From: Variovorax paradoxus
GTDB taxonomy: Bacteria > Pseudomonadota > Gammaproteobacteria > Burkholderiales > Burkholderiaceae_C
NCBI RefSeq assembly: GCF_009755665.1
Contig: NZ_CP046622.1
Location: 62,001 to 126,000, forward strand
Direction of reading: 5' to 3'
Length of the DNA: 64,000 bases
Shown: in pieces, positions 23,785 through 32,429 of the stretch
Layout: each line of letters opens with the position of its first letter
Position numbering within the stretch: the stretch's first letter is position 1
Position numbers and translations under genes: made by a program
The notes under the pieces: generated by a model
What the model was told of the DNA's origin: nothing
Databases searched by the model: none
What the model saw: only the letters and a program-made list of their open reading frames with translations

Positions 23785-25701
23785 TCAGCGGCAGGCGAAG
23801 CTGGTCGCCGCCTTCACGTCGCCGCCAAGATACGCAAGCTTCTTCGGATAAGTGCACAGTGGCCGAGCGAGCGATTGGTCGGCGTTCTGCAGCACCAGGT
23901 TGTCGGGCGCCACGCCTTTCTCGACCCAATCGGTCAACGCGGCAAACAGCTGGTTCGGTGCCGGCAGCGGCGGGTTGGCCGCGGGGCTCACGCCGGCCAG
24001 GCCGTTGACCGAGCCCACGCCCGCGCAGTGGCCCATCGCGGGGATCTCGAGGTAGCGGTAGAACTTCTGCGTCTCATCGATGCCGCCCATGGCCTTGGCC
24101 GCGCGCTCGTAGTAGTTGGCCGTGCCCGAGTTCGGAATCAGCTGATCGGCGAGCCCGTGGTACGTCAGCAGCTTGGCGCCGCGGTCGCGGAACCTGGCCA
24201 GGTCGGGGTTGTCGGCATTGATGTTCGCGAAGGCGGTTTGCAGTGCCTCGCCGCGGTCGCTGGCGTTGGCCAGTTGCGTATACGACAGCGCCTTCCAGTT
24301 GTTCGCGCCATTGCCGGTTGCGTTGATGAAATCGGGCGTCGCAATCGTCGGGTCTTGCAGATTCAGCGCCACCTGGTGCGCTGCAATCGGAAACGGGTTG
24401 GGCACGCCGCCCGTGGAATCCGCGAGCGAGAACCCCGGCATACCGGGGCTGTTGAGCGCGGTGCCGCGCGCGAGGCCGTACCAGAGCTGGCCCGAGGCCA
24501 GCGTGGCGCCATAGCCCACGTCGCTTGCGGGCACCGGTGCGCTGCCGTCGCGCGTCTGGCCGTACCAGATCTTGTTGACGGCCTGCGCCTGCACGGTCGT
24601 CAGGCAGGCGGCGGTGGCATTGCTGCCGCCGCTGCCGGTGCACAGCACGGCGGTGTCCTGCGTGGGGTCGTACTTGCAGGCGGCGGGGTCGCTGATGAAG
24701 CCTTCGTGCTGGCCGGTCAGCGTGCTGTCGCAGGCACTCACCGCGGCGGACGACACCAACGTCATCTGATCTGGCGTGAGCGGCGTGCCGCCCAGGTCGC
24801 GCTGCATCACGATCTGCGGATAGAGCTCGGCGGTGATGAAGGTGGTCCAGTTGATCGCGCTGTTGCCCGCCAGGATGCCGTCGAAATCGTCGGGGTTCAC
24901 CTGCGCCTGCATGTGGCCTTGGCGGCCGCCGGTGGAGCAGCCATCCCAATAGGCGTACTTTGCGTCGCGCTGGTAGAAGCCGGCCGCAAGCGCCTTGGTC
25001 TTCACCGCCATCTCGTGGATACCGCGGCTCGCGAAGTCCGTCCAGAGCGTGGTGTTGATGGTGCCGTTGGGGTTCATTGCGAACGAGCCGTCCACCGCGC
25101 CGATGGGCAATTTCGATGCATGCCCCGCGTCGGTCACGGCGCTCACAGAGCCTTCACCCGTCGCAATGGCGGCTGCGCCGGCGCCGCCTATCTGCGTTTT
25201 TGAGCTGATGCCCGCATCGCCCACGAAGCCGCCACCGCCGAGCACGCGCAGGCGGTTGTTCCATTTGGCCGTGGCCGGCAGCCACACCTCGATGCCGATG
25301 CCGGACGAGGTGGACGGCGCATCGGCCGGCCCCGCATGGCCCGGGCCGACGTTGAGCTTGACCATGCAAACGTCGCTGGCCGCCACGGTGCCCGAGGCCT
25401 TGCCATCCAGGTTCAGATCGTCGCCCTGCTTGAACTGCTTCACCACGGTGACGGTGGTGTTCGCATCGGGCTTGAAGGCGGTCTTCAGGCTTTCGTCGCA
25501 GGCCAGCGCGGTGGGCGTCGTCGGGCCGGCGGGCGGCGGCGATGTGGGAATGAAAGGCAGCGAGGGCCCAGAGGAGTCGCTGCCGCCGCAGGCCGTGAGC
25601 GCCGCGGCGGCGCAAATGCCCATGCACAGCGCAGTCAGCGCCGGCGCAGCGCGTGGAGGGGTTCGCGTGTTTTGTCCGGGGCGCAGGGTCGTTCGGGGCA
25701 T
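23785..25701 (-). CDS. tannase/feruloyl esterase-family lipoprotein
   Basis: A 638-residue secreted esterase. It has a lipoprotein signal with lipobox LTAC (Cys38), then a Ser/Pro-rich linker. The catalytic signature is complete: Cys255-Ser256 in YWDGCSTGGRQG, Asp in GLADQLIPN and His-Cys in GHCAG (the CS-D-HC arrangement with a disulfide next to the triad). Such enzymes free aromatic acids (gallate, ferulate, benzoate-type) or terephthalate monoesters. It lies at the end of the leftward run that carries the benzoate genes. Confidence 0.92.
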   Translation of the reverse strand: MPRTTLRPGQNTRTPPRAAPALTALCMGICAAAALTACGGSDSSGPSLPFIPTSPPPAGPTTPTALACDESLKTAFKPDANTTVTVVKQFKQGDDLNLDGKASGTVAASDVCMVKLNVGPGHAGPADAPSTSSGIGIEVWLPATAKWNNRLRVLGGGGFVGDAGISSKTQIGGAGAAAIATGEGSVSAVTDAGHASKLPIGAVDGSFAMNPNGTINTTLWTDFASRGIHEMAVKTKALAAGFYQRDAKYAYWDGCSTGGRQGHMQAQVNPDDFDGILAGNSAINWTTFITAELYPQIVMQRDLGGTPLTPDQMTLVSSAAVSACDSTLTGQHEGFISDPAACKYDPTQDTAVLCTGSGGSNATAACLTTVQAQAVNKIWYGQTRDGSAPVPASDVGYGATLASGQLWYGLARGTALNSPGMPGFSLADSTGGVPNPFPIAAHQVALNLQDPTIATPDFINATGNGANNWKALSYTQLANASDRGEALQTAFANINADNPDLARFRDRGAKLLTYHGLADQLIPNSGTANYYERAAKAMGGIDETQKFYRYLEIPAMGHCAGVGSVNGLAGVSPAANPPLPAPNQLFAALTDWVEKGVAPDNLVLQNADQSLARPLCTYPKKLAYLGGDVKAATSFACR

Positions 25702-25806
25702 CTTCTTGTCTCCTGTGGTGTGGAGATCGAATTTGCCTTTCGCCTGCGTCCCGGTCTATCGACAAGCGATCATCGCTTGCGGGATCCATTCACCTCGCAC
25801 CGGGAC

Positions 25807-26685
25807 TTACCCGAGCCGTGCGCGCGCGGGCGTGGTGCCCACCAGCTGCTTGAACACCTGCGTGAAATGCGCCTGGCTCGAGAAGCCGACCGTGTGCGCG
25901 ATCTCGGCCAGCGACAACCGGCCCTCCAGCAGCGTGAGCGCGTGGCGCACGCGCTGCTCCATCACATAGCGGTACGGCGTCGAGCCGGTGCTGGACCTGA
26001 AGAGGCGCGTGAAGTGCACCGCGCTCATGTTCAGCTCGGCCGCGAGTTCGTCGATGCCGAAGTCTTCGCCCAGGTGCTGCATCACCCAGTCGTACACCTT
26101 GCGCAGGTCCGCCTGCGAAAGCCGCCCCGGCGCGCGCTTTGCGTTGCGCGCGCCCCCGTAGCGGCTTTGCAGATAGCTCACCAATGCCATGGACAGGCCC
26201 TGCGCGTGCATGCGGCCCGATGTGCAGCCGCGCTCCACTTCGTCGCGCATGGCAATGGCAAGCGAGGTCAGCGTGGCATCTGTGGTCGAGAGATGCGTCT
26301 GCAGGTGCAGCTCGCCATTGCTCTCGGGCATCAGGCTGCGCAGGGTTTCGGGGCGGATCTCCAGTGCAATCACTTCGTCGCACTGGCCGGACCATGTCAC
26401 GCGGTCGACCTCGTAGCCCTGGTCGAAGATGCAAACGCTGCCGGGCCGGCTCTCGACGTGGCTGGTGCGGCGCCCCGTAGTCATTGCGGACTTCACTTGG
26501 CCGCGCATGCAGAAGGCGAGCAGCGGATGGGGGTTGTAGCAGGCCGGGTTTTCGCCGTCGCCGTGCATGGCGCGCACTTCCAGCGCAAAGCCCTGCCATG
26601 GCGTGGCGGCCGCGTTCATCAGCATCCTGCCGTCGAACCGCACGGGCTTGCCCGAAAGGTCGAGGAGGCTGATCTCGCGTGCCAT
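25807..26685 (-). CDS. AraC-family transcriptional regulator
   Basis: A 292-residue regulator with an N-terminal cupin-like ligand domain (residues about 15-120, with GSVCIFDQGYEVDRV) and a C-terminal double helix-turn-helix (FGIDELAAELNMSAVHFTRL, then LAEIAHTVGFSSQAHFTQVF). It starts 27 bases after the stop of livF, so it may be read with the transporter. It is 105 bases before the tannase-family gene, a likely target. Confidence 0.9.
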   Translation of the reverse strand: MAREISLLDLSGKPVRFDGRMLMNAAATPWQGFALEVRAMHGDGENPACYNPHPLLAFCMRGQVKSAMTTGRRTSHVESRPGSVCIFDQGYEVDRVTWSGQCDEVIALEIRPETLRSLMPESNGELHLQTHLSTTDATLTSLAIAMRDEVERGCTSGRMHAQGLSMALVSYLQSRYGGARNAKRAPGRLSQADLRKVYDWVMQHLGEDFGIDELAAELNMSAVHFTRLFRSSTGSTPYRYVMEQRVRHALTLLEGRLSLAEIAHTVGFSSQAHFTQVFKQLVGTTPARARLG

Positions 26686-26712
26686 CGCCGTGCGCTCCTT
26701 CTACATTCCGCT

Positions 26713-27414
26713 CTACACGCCCAGCAGTTCCTCGAGCGCCTTCGGCTCCGCCAGCAAATCGGCCGAAGCCCCGTGCCGCACGATCTGGCCCTTTTCCATG
26801 ACCACCGCAAGGTCGGTGTGCGCAAGCACCTTGCGGTAGTCGCGGTCCACGATCAGCGTGGCGATGCCGGTTGCGCGGATCTCGCCGATCACGCGCCAGA
26901 TCTCCGCGACGATCAACGGCGCGAGACCTTCGGTGGCCTCGTCGAGGATCAGCAGGCGCGGGTTGGTCATGAGCGCGCGGCCGATGGAAAGCATCTGCTG
27001 CTCGCCGCCCGAGAGCTGCTGGCCGCCATGCGAGAGCCGTTCGGCCAGCCGCGGAAACGTGGCCATCACGCGGTCGAAGGTCCAGGCGCGGCGGCCGTCG
27101 ATGCCCGCGCGCTCGCTCATCACGAGGTTTTCGCGCACCGAAAGGTTTGGAAAGATGCCGCGGCCTTCGGGCACGTAGCCGATGCCCAGGCGCGCCATTT
27201 TTTCGGGCGGCCAGCCGGTGACGGTGCGGCCATCGACCTGCACTTCGCCCGACGCCGGCCGCACGTAGCCCATCATGCTGCGGATGAGCGTGGTCTTGCC
27301 CATGCCGTTGCGCCCGAGCAGGCCCACCGACGTGGCAGCCGGTATGCCGGCATGCACGCCGCGCAGGATGTGGCTGTTGCCGTAGTAGGTGTTGAGATCG
27401 CGGACGACGAGCAT
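26713..27414 (-). CDS. livF: branched-chain-type ABC transporter ATPase LivF
   Basis: A 233-residue ATPase. Walker A is GRNGMGKTT near residues 35-43, the signature is LSGGEQQ and Walker B is LLILDEATEG. GYVPEGRGIFPNLSV is typical of LivF. It energises the LivHM permease. The ATG overlaps the livG stop (one-base TGATG overlap). Within the benzoate cluster the likely cargo is an aromatic acid rather than an amino acid; that is inferred from context. Confidence 0.94.
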   Translation of the reverse strand: MLVVRDLNTYYGNSHILRGVHAGIPAATSVGLLGRNGMGKTTLIRSMMGYVRPASGEVQVDGRTVTGWPPEKMARLGIGYVPEGRGIFPNLSVRENLVMSERAGIDGRRAWTFDRVMATFPRLAERLSHGGQQLSGGEQQMLSIGRALMTNPRLLILDEATEGLAPLIVAEIWRVIGEIRATGIATLIVDRDYRKVLAHTDLAVVMEKGQIVRHGASADLLAEPKALEELLGV

Positions 27415-28166
27415 CAGTGGTCCTCTCCGAGATAGGCGGTGCGCACTTCGGGGTTTTCTCGAATCGAGGCCGGGTCGCCGGTGGCGATGACCGTGCCGTT
27501 CACCATCACCGTGATGCGGTCGGCAATGCGGAACACCGCATCCATGTCGTGCTCCACCAGCAGGATGGCGTGCGTGGCCTTCAGCCGCGTGAGCAGGGTG
27601 AGCATGCGGTCGGTTTCCTCGGCGCCCATGCCCGCCAGCGGCTCGTCGAGCAGCAGCACGCGGGGCTCGGTGGCAAGGCACATCGCCACTTCGAGCTGCC
27701 GCTGCGCGCCGTGGCTCAGCGTGCCGGCAATGCGCTGGGCTTCGTTCGCAAGGCCTGCCGCGTCCAGCGCCGCATCGGCCGCCGCATTGCTGGCCGCGCA
27801 GCGCTGCGACGACTGCCACACGGTCCACGGCCGGGCCGTGGCCGCCTGCGCCGCGAGCCGGCAGTTCTCGTGCACGCTGAACTCCGGGAAGATGGTCGTG
27901 CGCTGGTAGCTGCGGCCCACGCCGGCGCGTGCGCGGCGCCACTGCGCGCGTTGCGTGACGTCGGCGCCGTCGAGCGCGATGCGGCCTTCGGAGGCCTCGA
28001 TCTCGCCCGAGAGCATGTTGATGAGCGTCGACTTGCCAGCGCCGTTGGTGCCGATGACCGCATGCACTTCGCCGACGTGCAGGTCGAGGGTGACGGCGTT
28101 GACGGCGGTGAGGCCGCCGAAGCGGCGGGTGAGGCCTTGAACGGAAAGGAGAGCGGTGGCGTTCAT
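27414..28166 (-). CDS. livG: branched-chain-type ABC transporter ATPase LivG
   Basis: A 250-residue ATPase with Walker A GTNGAGKST near residue 40, a signature LSHGAQRQLE (the variant usual for LivG), Walker B VLLLDEPLAG and the switch His in LVEHDMD. The N-terminal GLTRRFGGLTAVN is typical. It partners LivF. It lies 130 bases after livM, a gap filled by a palindromic repeat. Confidence 0.94.
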   Translation of the reverse strand: MNATALLSVQGLTRRFGGLTAVNAVTLDLHVGEVHAVIGTNGAGKSTLINMLSGEIEASEGRIALDGADVTQRAQWRRARAGVGRSYQRTTIFPEFSVHENCRLAAQAATARPWTVWQSSQRCAASNAAADAALDAAGLANEAQRIAGTLSHGAQRQLEVAMCLATEPRVLLLDEPLAGMGAEETDRMLTLLTRLKATHAILLVEHDMDAVFRIADRITVMVNGTVIATGDPASIRENPEVRTAYLGEDH

Positions 28167-28170
28167 GATT

Positions 28171-28274
28171 TAGCTCCTTCCCCTTCCGGGGGAAGGTTGG
28201 GATGGGGGCAGCCAGAGCGCCCGATGGTGGCGCCGCGTGCCCCCACCCCGGCCCTCCCCCGGAAGGGGAGGGAG
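28171..28274. repeat. intercistronic palindromic repeat C, copy 1 (livM-livG)
   Basis: Two flanking CCTTCCCC...GGGGGAAGG-type stems enclose a longer inverted repeat (GGGATGGGGGCA left, TGCCCCCACCCC right), ending CCTCCCCCGGAAGGGGAGG. The same layout recurs at 40571-40677 and, in variant form, at 32287-32403. It sits between livM and livG and would form a strong hairpin in their mRNA. Confidence 0.8.
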
Positions 28275-28296
28275 AACGACGGAAGGCGGAGGTGGC

Positions 28297-29268
28297 TCAT
28301 GCAGCCCCCTTCGGCGACAGCCGCTTCGCAAGGCCGATCAGCCCCTTCGGCAACAGCGCAACGAACACGATGATCGCGATCCCCAGCGTCAGCTGCCAAT
28401 GGTCCGCGAGCGGCCCCATCACCGCATGCGTGGAGAAGATCTCCTTCAGCAGCGTGAACGCAACGGCGCCGATGACCGCGCCGCGCAAATGCCCCAGGCC
28501 GCCCAGGATCACCATCAGCAGCACCTCGCCCGAGTTATGCCACGCCATCAGCTCGGGGTTGACCACGCCGTCACGCGAGGCCAGCAGAAAGCCCGCCAGC
28601 CCGGCTAGCGCACCCGCCAGCACGAAGGCCGCGAGCTTGTAGCCGTACACCGGAAAACCCGCTGCGCGCATGCGCTGCTCGTTCACCCGAATGCCCGCCA
28701 GCGCCGCGCCGAAGCGCGAGCGGCGCACCAGCGCCAGGAGGCCGTAGGTGAACACCAGCGATGCGAGCACCACATAGAACAGCACCATGCGGTTTTCCAT
28801 GTCGAGTTTGCCGATGGCAGGGCGCACATACATGTAGATGCCATCGCTGCCGCCGCCGACCTTGGTGTCGTGGAACACGAAGAACGCCATCTGCGCGAAG
28901 GCCAGCGTCACCATGATGAAGTACACGCCGCGCGTGCGCAGGCTCAGCGCGCCCACGAACAATGCATAGAGCGCAGCAGCACCCATGGCCCCGGGCAGCA
29001 GCAACGCGAGGTTGCCGCCCTCGTTGCCCGAGGCCAGCACCGTGACGTACGCCCCGATGCCGTAGAACGCCGCGTGGCCCAGGCTCACGAGGCCGGTCAT
29101 GCCGACCAGCAGCTCGAGGCTCAGCGCGAAGATCGACAGGATCATCACCTTGACGACGAAGTCAGAGACGTAGTTGCCCATGAGCGGGCCCAGCACGCCG
29201 ATGGCAATGGCGCAGATCACCGGCACGAGAAACGCGCCGCGCCGCATGGAGGTGTGCGCTTGCGTCAT
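28297..29268 (-). CDS. livM: branched-chain-type ABC transporter permease LivM
   Basis: A 323-residue inner-membrane permease with 8-10 hydrophobic segments. Family blocks: ELLVGMTGLVSLGHAAFYGIGAY near residue 50, then LRTRGVYFIMVTLAFAQM and the EAA-like GFLLASRDGVVNPELM. It forms the channel with LivH. Its start overlaps the livH stop by four bases. Confidence 0.93.
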   Translation of the reverse strand: MTQAHTSMRRGAFLVPVICAIAIGVLGPLMGNYVSDFVVKVMILSIFALSLELLVGMTGLVSLGHAAFYGIGAYVTVLASGNEGGNLALLLPGAMGAAALYALFVGALSLRTRGVYFIMVTLAFAQMAFFVFHDTKVGGGSDGIYMYVRPAIGKLDMENRMVLFYVVLASLVFTYGLLALVRRSRFGAALAGIRVNEQRMRAAGFPVYGYKLAAFVLAGALAGLAGFLLASRDGVVNPELMAWHNSGEVLLMVILGGLGHLRGAVIGAVAFTLLKEIFSTHAVMGPLADHWQLTLGIAIIVFVALLPKGLIGLAKRLSPKGAA

Positions 29269-30137
29269 GGCCGCCTCCCCATCAGCCCTTCAGGCTTCCA
29301 TATCAGCACGATGGCCATCAGCAGGTAGATGCCGATGCCGGCAAGGTCCGCGAAGAACACCTTGCCGAAGGTGTCGACAAAGCCCACCAGCAGTGACGCC
29401 AGCAGCGCGCCGGTGATCGAGCCGATACCGCCGATCACCACCAGCACGAAGCAGATGATGAGCACGCTCGCGCCCATGTTCGGATACACCGACGACATCG
29501 GCGCCGCGATCATGCCGGCCAGCGCCGCAAGCGCCACGCCCGCCGCAAACACGATGCGGTAGAGCCGTTTCACGTCGATGCCCAGGCCGCGCACCATGTC
29601 GCGGTTGCTTGCGCCGGCACGGATCATCATGCCCAGCCGCGTGCGGTTGACCACCCAGTACAGCGCCACCGCCAGCACGATGCATGCGGCCGAGGCGAAG
29701 AGCCGGTACCACGGGTAGCTCATGACATTGCCGAGCGCAAAGCTGCCGTCCAGCCATGCCGGCACCTTGACCCCGTGCACGTCGTTGCCCACCAGAATGG
29801 AGCGCAGCTCCTCGAACACCAGGATCAGCCCGTAGGTCATGAGCACCTGCTGCAAGTGGTCGCGCTGGTAAAGGTAGCTGAAGAAGGCCCATTCGAGCAG
29901 GTAGCCGAAGATGGCCGCCAGCACCACGCCGGCCACCAGCATCAGCAGAAACTGGTCGCCGAACAGCGGCGCGAGCGCAAAGGCCATGTACGCGCCGATC
30001 ATGTAGAAGCTGCCGTGAGCCAGGTTGATCACGCCCATGATCCCGAAGATCAGCGTGAGCCCCGAGGCCACCAGGAAGAGCAGGAGTCCGTACTGAACCG
30101 AGTTCAGGCACTGGACAAGAAAGGTGCCGAAATCCAC
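29265..30137 (-). CDS. livH: branched-chain-type ABC transporter permease LivH
   Basis: A 290-residue permease with about eight membrane segments. The block LTLIFGIMGVINLAHGSFYM near residue 30 is diagnostic, and GASNRDMVRGLGIDVKRLYR is the conserved cytoplasmic loop. The start codon is GTG. It is preceded by a 156-base gap after livK that contains repeat B, and overlaps livM by four bases. Confidence 0.93.
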   Translation of the reverse strand: MDFGTFLVQCLNSVQYGLLLFLVASGLTLIFGIMGVINLAHGSFYMIGAYMAFALAPLFGDQFLLMLVAGVVLAAIFGYLLEWAFFSYLYQRDHLQQVLMTYGLILVFEELRSILVGNDVHGVKVPAWLDGSFALGNVMSYPWYRLFASAACIVLAVALYWVVNRTRLGMMIRAGASNRDMVRGLGIDVKRLYRIVFAAGVALAALAGMIAAPMSSVYPNMGASVLIICFVLVVIGGIGSITGALLASLLVGFVDTFGKVFFADLAGIGIYLLMAIVLIWKPEGLMGRRP

Positions 30138-30174
30138 GTTAGATCATCCCGGTAGAGGGCTCAGAGAAAGAGCG

Positions 30175-30296
30175 AGGCGCGCAGCGCCCGCGATGTTCGG
30201 GGGACACCGCGGAACCGGCTTCGCCGGGCCGCCGGTGTCGCCCCCTCGAGGGGGGAGTCGAGCTACACGAAGTGAGCGAGGGACGGGGGTGGGTCA
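30175..30296. repeat. dispersed repeat B, copy 1 (livK-livH)
   Basis: Read on the minus strand this begins at the livK stop codon (TGACCC) and runs through CACTTCGTGTAGC, a CCCCCTCGAGGGGG palindrome, then GGCCCGGCGAAGCCGGTTCC and CGCGGTGTCCCCCG. The same order of blocks is found on the plus strand at 38999-39105. It would form several hairpins between livK and livH. Confidence 0.8.
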
Positions 30297-31466
30297 CATG
30301 CGACAGCCGCGGGCAGGGTCCGTCAGGCCCTTGATCGCGATGCTCACCAGCCGGTTCTCCTTGCCCTCCACCTTGCGCAGGTAGATGTCCTGCACCGGGT
30401 TGTGCGACTTGCTCATCGTGAACGCACCGCGCGGGCTGTCGATCTTGGCCTTCTCGATGGCGGCGGTGAATTCGGCCTTCTTGCCTATGTCGCCCTTGGT
30501 GGCGGCCAGGCCCACGCCCAGCATCTGCGCCGCGTCGTAACCCTGCACGGCATACACGTCGGGCTGCAGCTTGAACGACTTGGCATAGGCCACGCGGAAC
30601 GCGTTGTCGCGCGCCGTGTTCAGGCCGTCCGCGTAGTGCAGCGTGGTCAGCATGCCTTGTGCGGATTCGCCCTGCGCGTCGAGCGTGCCGTCGGTCAGGA
30701 AGCCCGGGCCGTAGAGCGGAATCGTCTTGTTGAGGCCGGCGGCCTGGTAGTCCTTGACGAACTTCACCGCACCGCCGCCCGCGAAGAAGGCATACACCGC
30801 GTCGGGCTTGGCCGCTGCAATCTCGGTCAGCAGGGCCTGGAACTCGACGTTGGGGAACGGCAGCGTGAGCTGCTTGTCGACCTTGCCGCCGGCCTTCTCG
30901 AAGCCTTCCTTGAAGCCGTTGACCGACTCTTCGCCGGCCGCGTACTTCCAGGTGATGGTCATGACCTTCTTCTTGCCCTGCTGCTTGGCCGCCACTTCGC
31001 CCATGGCGTAGGCCGGCTGCCAGTTGCTGAACGAGCTGCGGAAGATGTTGGGCGCGCACATCGGGCCGGTGACGGCGTCGGCGCCGGCGTTGGGCACGAT
31101 GAGCACGGTGCCGCTTTCCTTGGCGGCCTTGGCCATGGCCATGGCCACGCCCGAATGCACGGTGCCCACGATCACGTCGACGTTGTCGCGCTTGATCAGC
31201 TTGTTGACGTTGTCGGTCGCCTTGGCCGGATCGGACTCGTCGTCGACCTTGAAGAACTCGATTTCGCGGCCCGCGAGCTTGCCGCCTTGTTCGTCGACAT
31301 AGAGCTTGAAGCCGTTTTCAATGGCCACGCCGAGCGCGGTATAGGTGCCGCTGTAGGGCAGCATCAGGCCGACCTTGAGTTTGCCGGTGCCCTGGGCGCC
31401 GGCGGCGGATGCCAGTGCGGCGAATGCGATCGCGGTGAGCGCGAGGCGTGCTGTGCGGATGGTCAT
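30294..31466 (-). CDS. livK: branched-chain-type ABC transporter substrate-binding protein LivK
   Basis: A 390-residue periplasmic binding protein. Signal peptide with AAGAQ cleavage near residue 24, then LKVGLMLPYSGTYTALG (family start), VIVGTVHSGVAMAM and YGPGFLTDG. Benzoate clusters elsewhere carry such proteins and they bind aromatic acids; this is the likely role here. The start overlaps the stop of the alpha/beta hydrolase by four bases. The stop codon is part of repeat B. Confidence 0.92.
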   Translation of the reverse strand: MTIRTARLALTAIAFAALASAAGAQGTGKLKVGLMLPYSGTYTALGVAIENGFKLYVDEQGGKLAGREIEFFKVDDESDPAKATDNVNKLIKRDNVDVIVGTVHSGVAMAMAKAAKESGTVLIVPNAGADAVTGPMCAPNIFRSSFSNWQPAYAMGEVAAKQQGKKKVMTITWKYAAGEESVNGFKEGFEKAGGKVDKQLTLPFPNVEFQALLTEIAAAKPDAVYAFFAGGGAVKFVKDYQAAGLNKTIPLYGPGFLTDGTLDAQGESAQGMLTTLHYADGLNTARDNAFRVAYAKSFKLQPDVYAVQGYDAAQMLGVGLAATKGDIGKKAEFTAAIEKAKIDSPRGAFTMSKSHNPVQDIYLRKVEGKENRLVSIAIKGLTDPARGCRM

Positions 31467-32272
31467 GGTGTTTGTCTCCTGTTTTTGGTAATGAAAGAAG
31501 TGGTCGCGACGATGACACGATCCGGCTGATCGCGATGCGGGGAATGCCCGCATTCAGGGATTTCGAGCAGCTCGCATCCACTGACGCGCGCCGCGATGCC
31601 GCGGATCTGCGCGAGCGTGCCGTACTCGTCGTCGATACCCTGGATGGCCAGCATCGGGCAGCGGATGGCGTCGAGCTCGGCCTCGATGTTCCATTCGCGG
31701 AACGGCGGGTGCAGCCAGATGCGGTTCCAGCCCCAAAAGGCCGAATCGGCGCTGTCGTGATAGCGGCCGAGCTTCTTAGGCAGGTCGGTGGAAAGGTACG
31801 CGGTGCGGGCCTGCTCGATGTTCGCGACAGTCACGTCTTCCACGAAGATGTGCGGCGCCAGGACCACGAGGCCCTGCACCTTGTCGGGAAAGCGCGAGGC
31901 ATACAGCAGACTGATCGAGCCGCCGTCGCTGTGGCCGAAGAGCCAGGGCTTTTCATCATCGCCGAGCTTCAGTGCGGCGAAGAGGGCGGGCAGCACCTCA
32001 TGCGCCTGGCGGTGCATGAAGTCGACGTCCCAGATCTCGTTTTCTTCGCGCGGCGTGGAGCGGCCGTAGCCGGGGCGCGAGAACACCAGGCCGCGGGCAT
32101 TGGCGGCTTTGCAGACCTGGGCGGGAAAGTCCTTCCACATGGCGACGGAGCCGAGGCCTTCATGGAGGAAGACGATGAGCGGGGCATCGGTGCGCTGGGG
32201 GGCGATCCATTGGCATTCGATGCGGATGGGGCGGTTGCGCCAGTTGATGGTGGCGAAGTCGGGGGTGCTCAC
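31463..32272 (-). CDS. alpha/beta hydrolase of the benzoate cluster
   Basis: A 269-residue hydrolase starting at GTG. Oxyanion-hole motif HEGLGSV near residue 37, nucleophile GHSDGG near 114, acid in GIDDEYG near 212 and base in ECGHSPHRDQ near 243. Such a hydrolase often accompanies box genes. It may free benzoate from an ester or rescue a stalled CoA ester or lactone; no direct evidence is visible. It is translationally coupled to livK. Confidence 0.88.
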   Translation of the reverse strand: MSTPDFATINWRNRPIRIECQWIAPQRTDAPLIVFLHEGLGSVAMWKDFPAQVCKAANARGLVFSRPGYGRSTPREENEIWDVDFMHRQAHEVLPALFAALKLGDDEKPWLFGHSDGGSISLLYASRFPDKVQGLVVLAPHIFVEDVTVANIEQARTAYLSTDLPKKLGRYHDSADSAFWGWNRIWLHPPFREWNIEAELDAIRCPMLAIQGIDDEYGTLAQIRGIAARVSGCELLEIPECGHSPHRDQPDRVIVATTSFITKNRRQTP

Positions 32273-32286
32273 GGCCTTGCCCCTGG

Positions 32287-32403
32287 CTGTTGCCCCCTCT
32301 CCCTCCGGGAGAGGGCGGGGGTGAGGGCCAGCGGCGCTGGGGAAAGCAGTGCGCTTGCGACGGCCGACGCCCTCACCCTAGCCCTCTCCCAGAGGGAGAG
32401 GGG
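32287..32403. repeat. intercistronic palindromic repeat C, copy 2 (bclA-hydrolase)
   Basis: CCCCTCTCCCTC on the left pairs with GAGGGAGAGGGG on the right, and an inner GGGGTGAGGGC pairs with GCCCTCACCC, giving a long imperfect palindrome with side hairpins. It fills most of the 157 bases between bclA and the hydrolase gene. Confidence 0.82.
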
Positions 32404-32429
32404 ACAACGCGGGAACCTCATGTCCCTGC

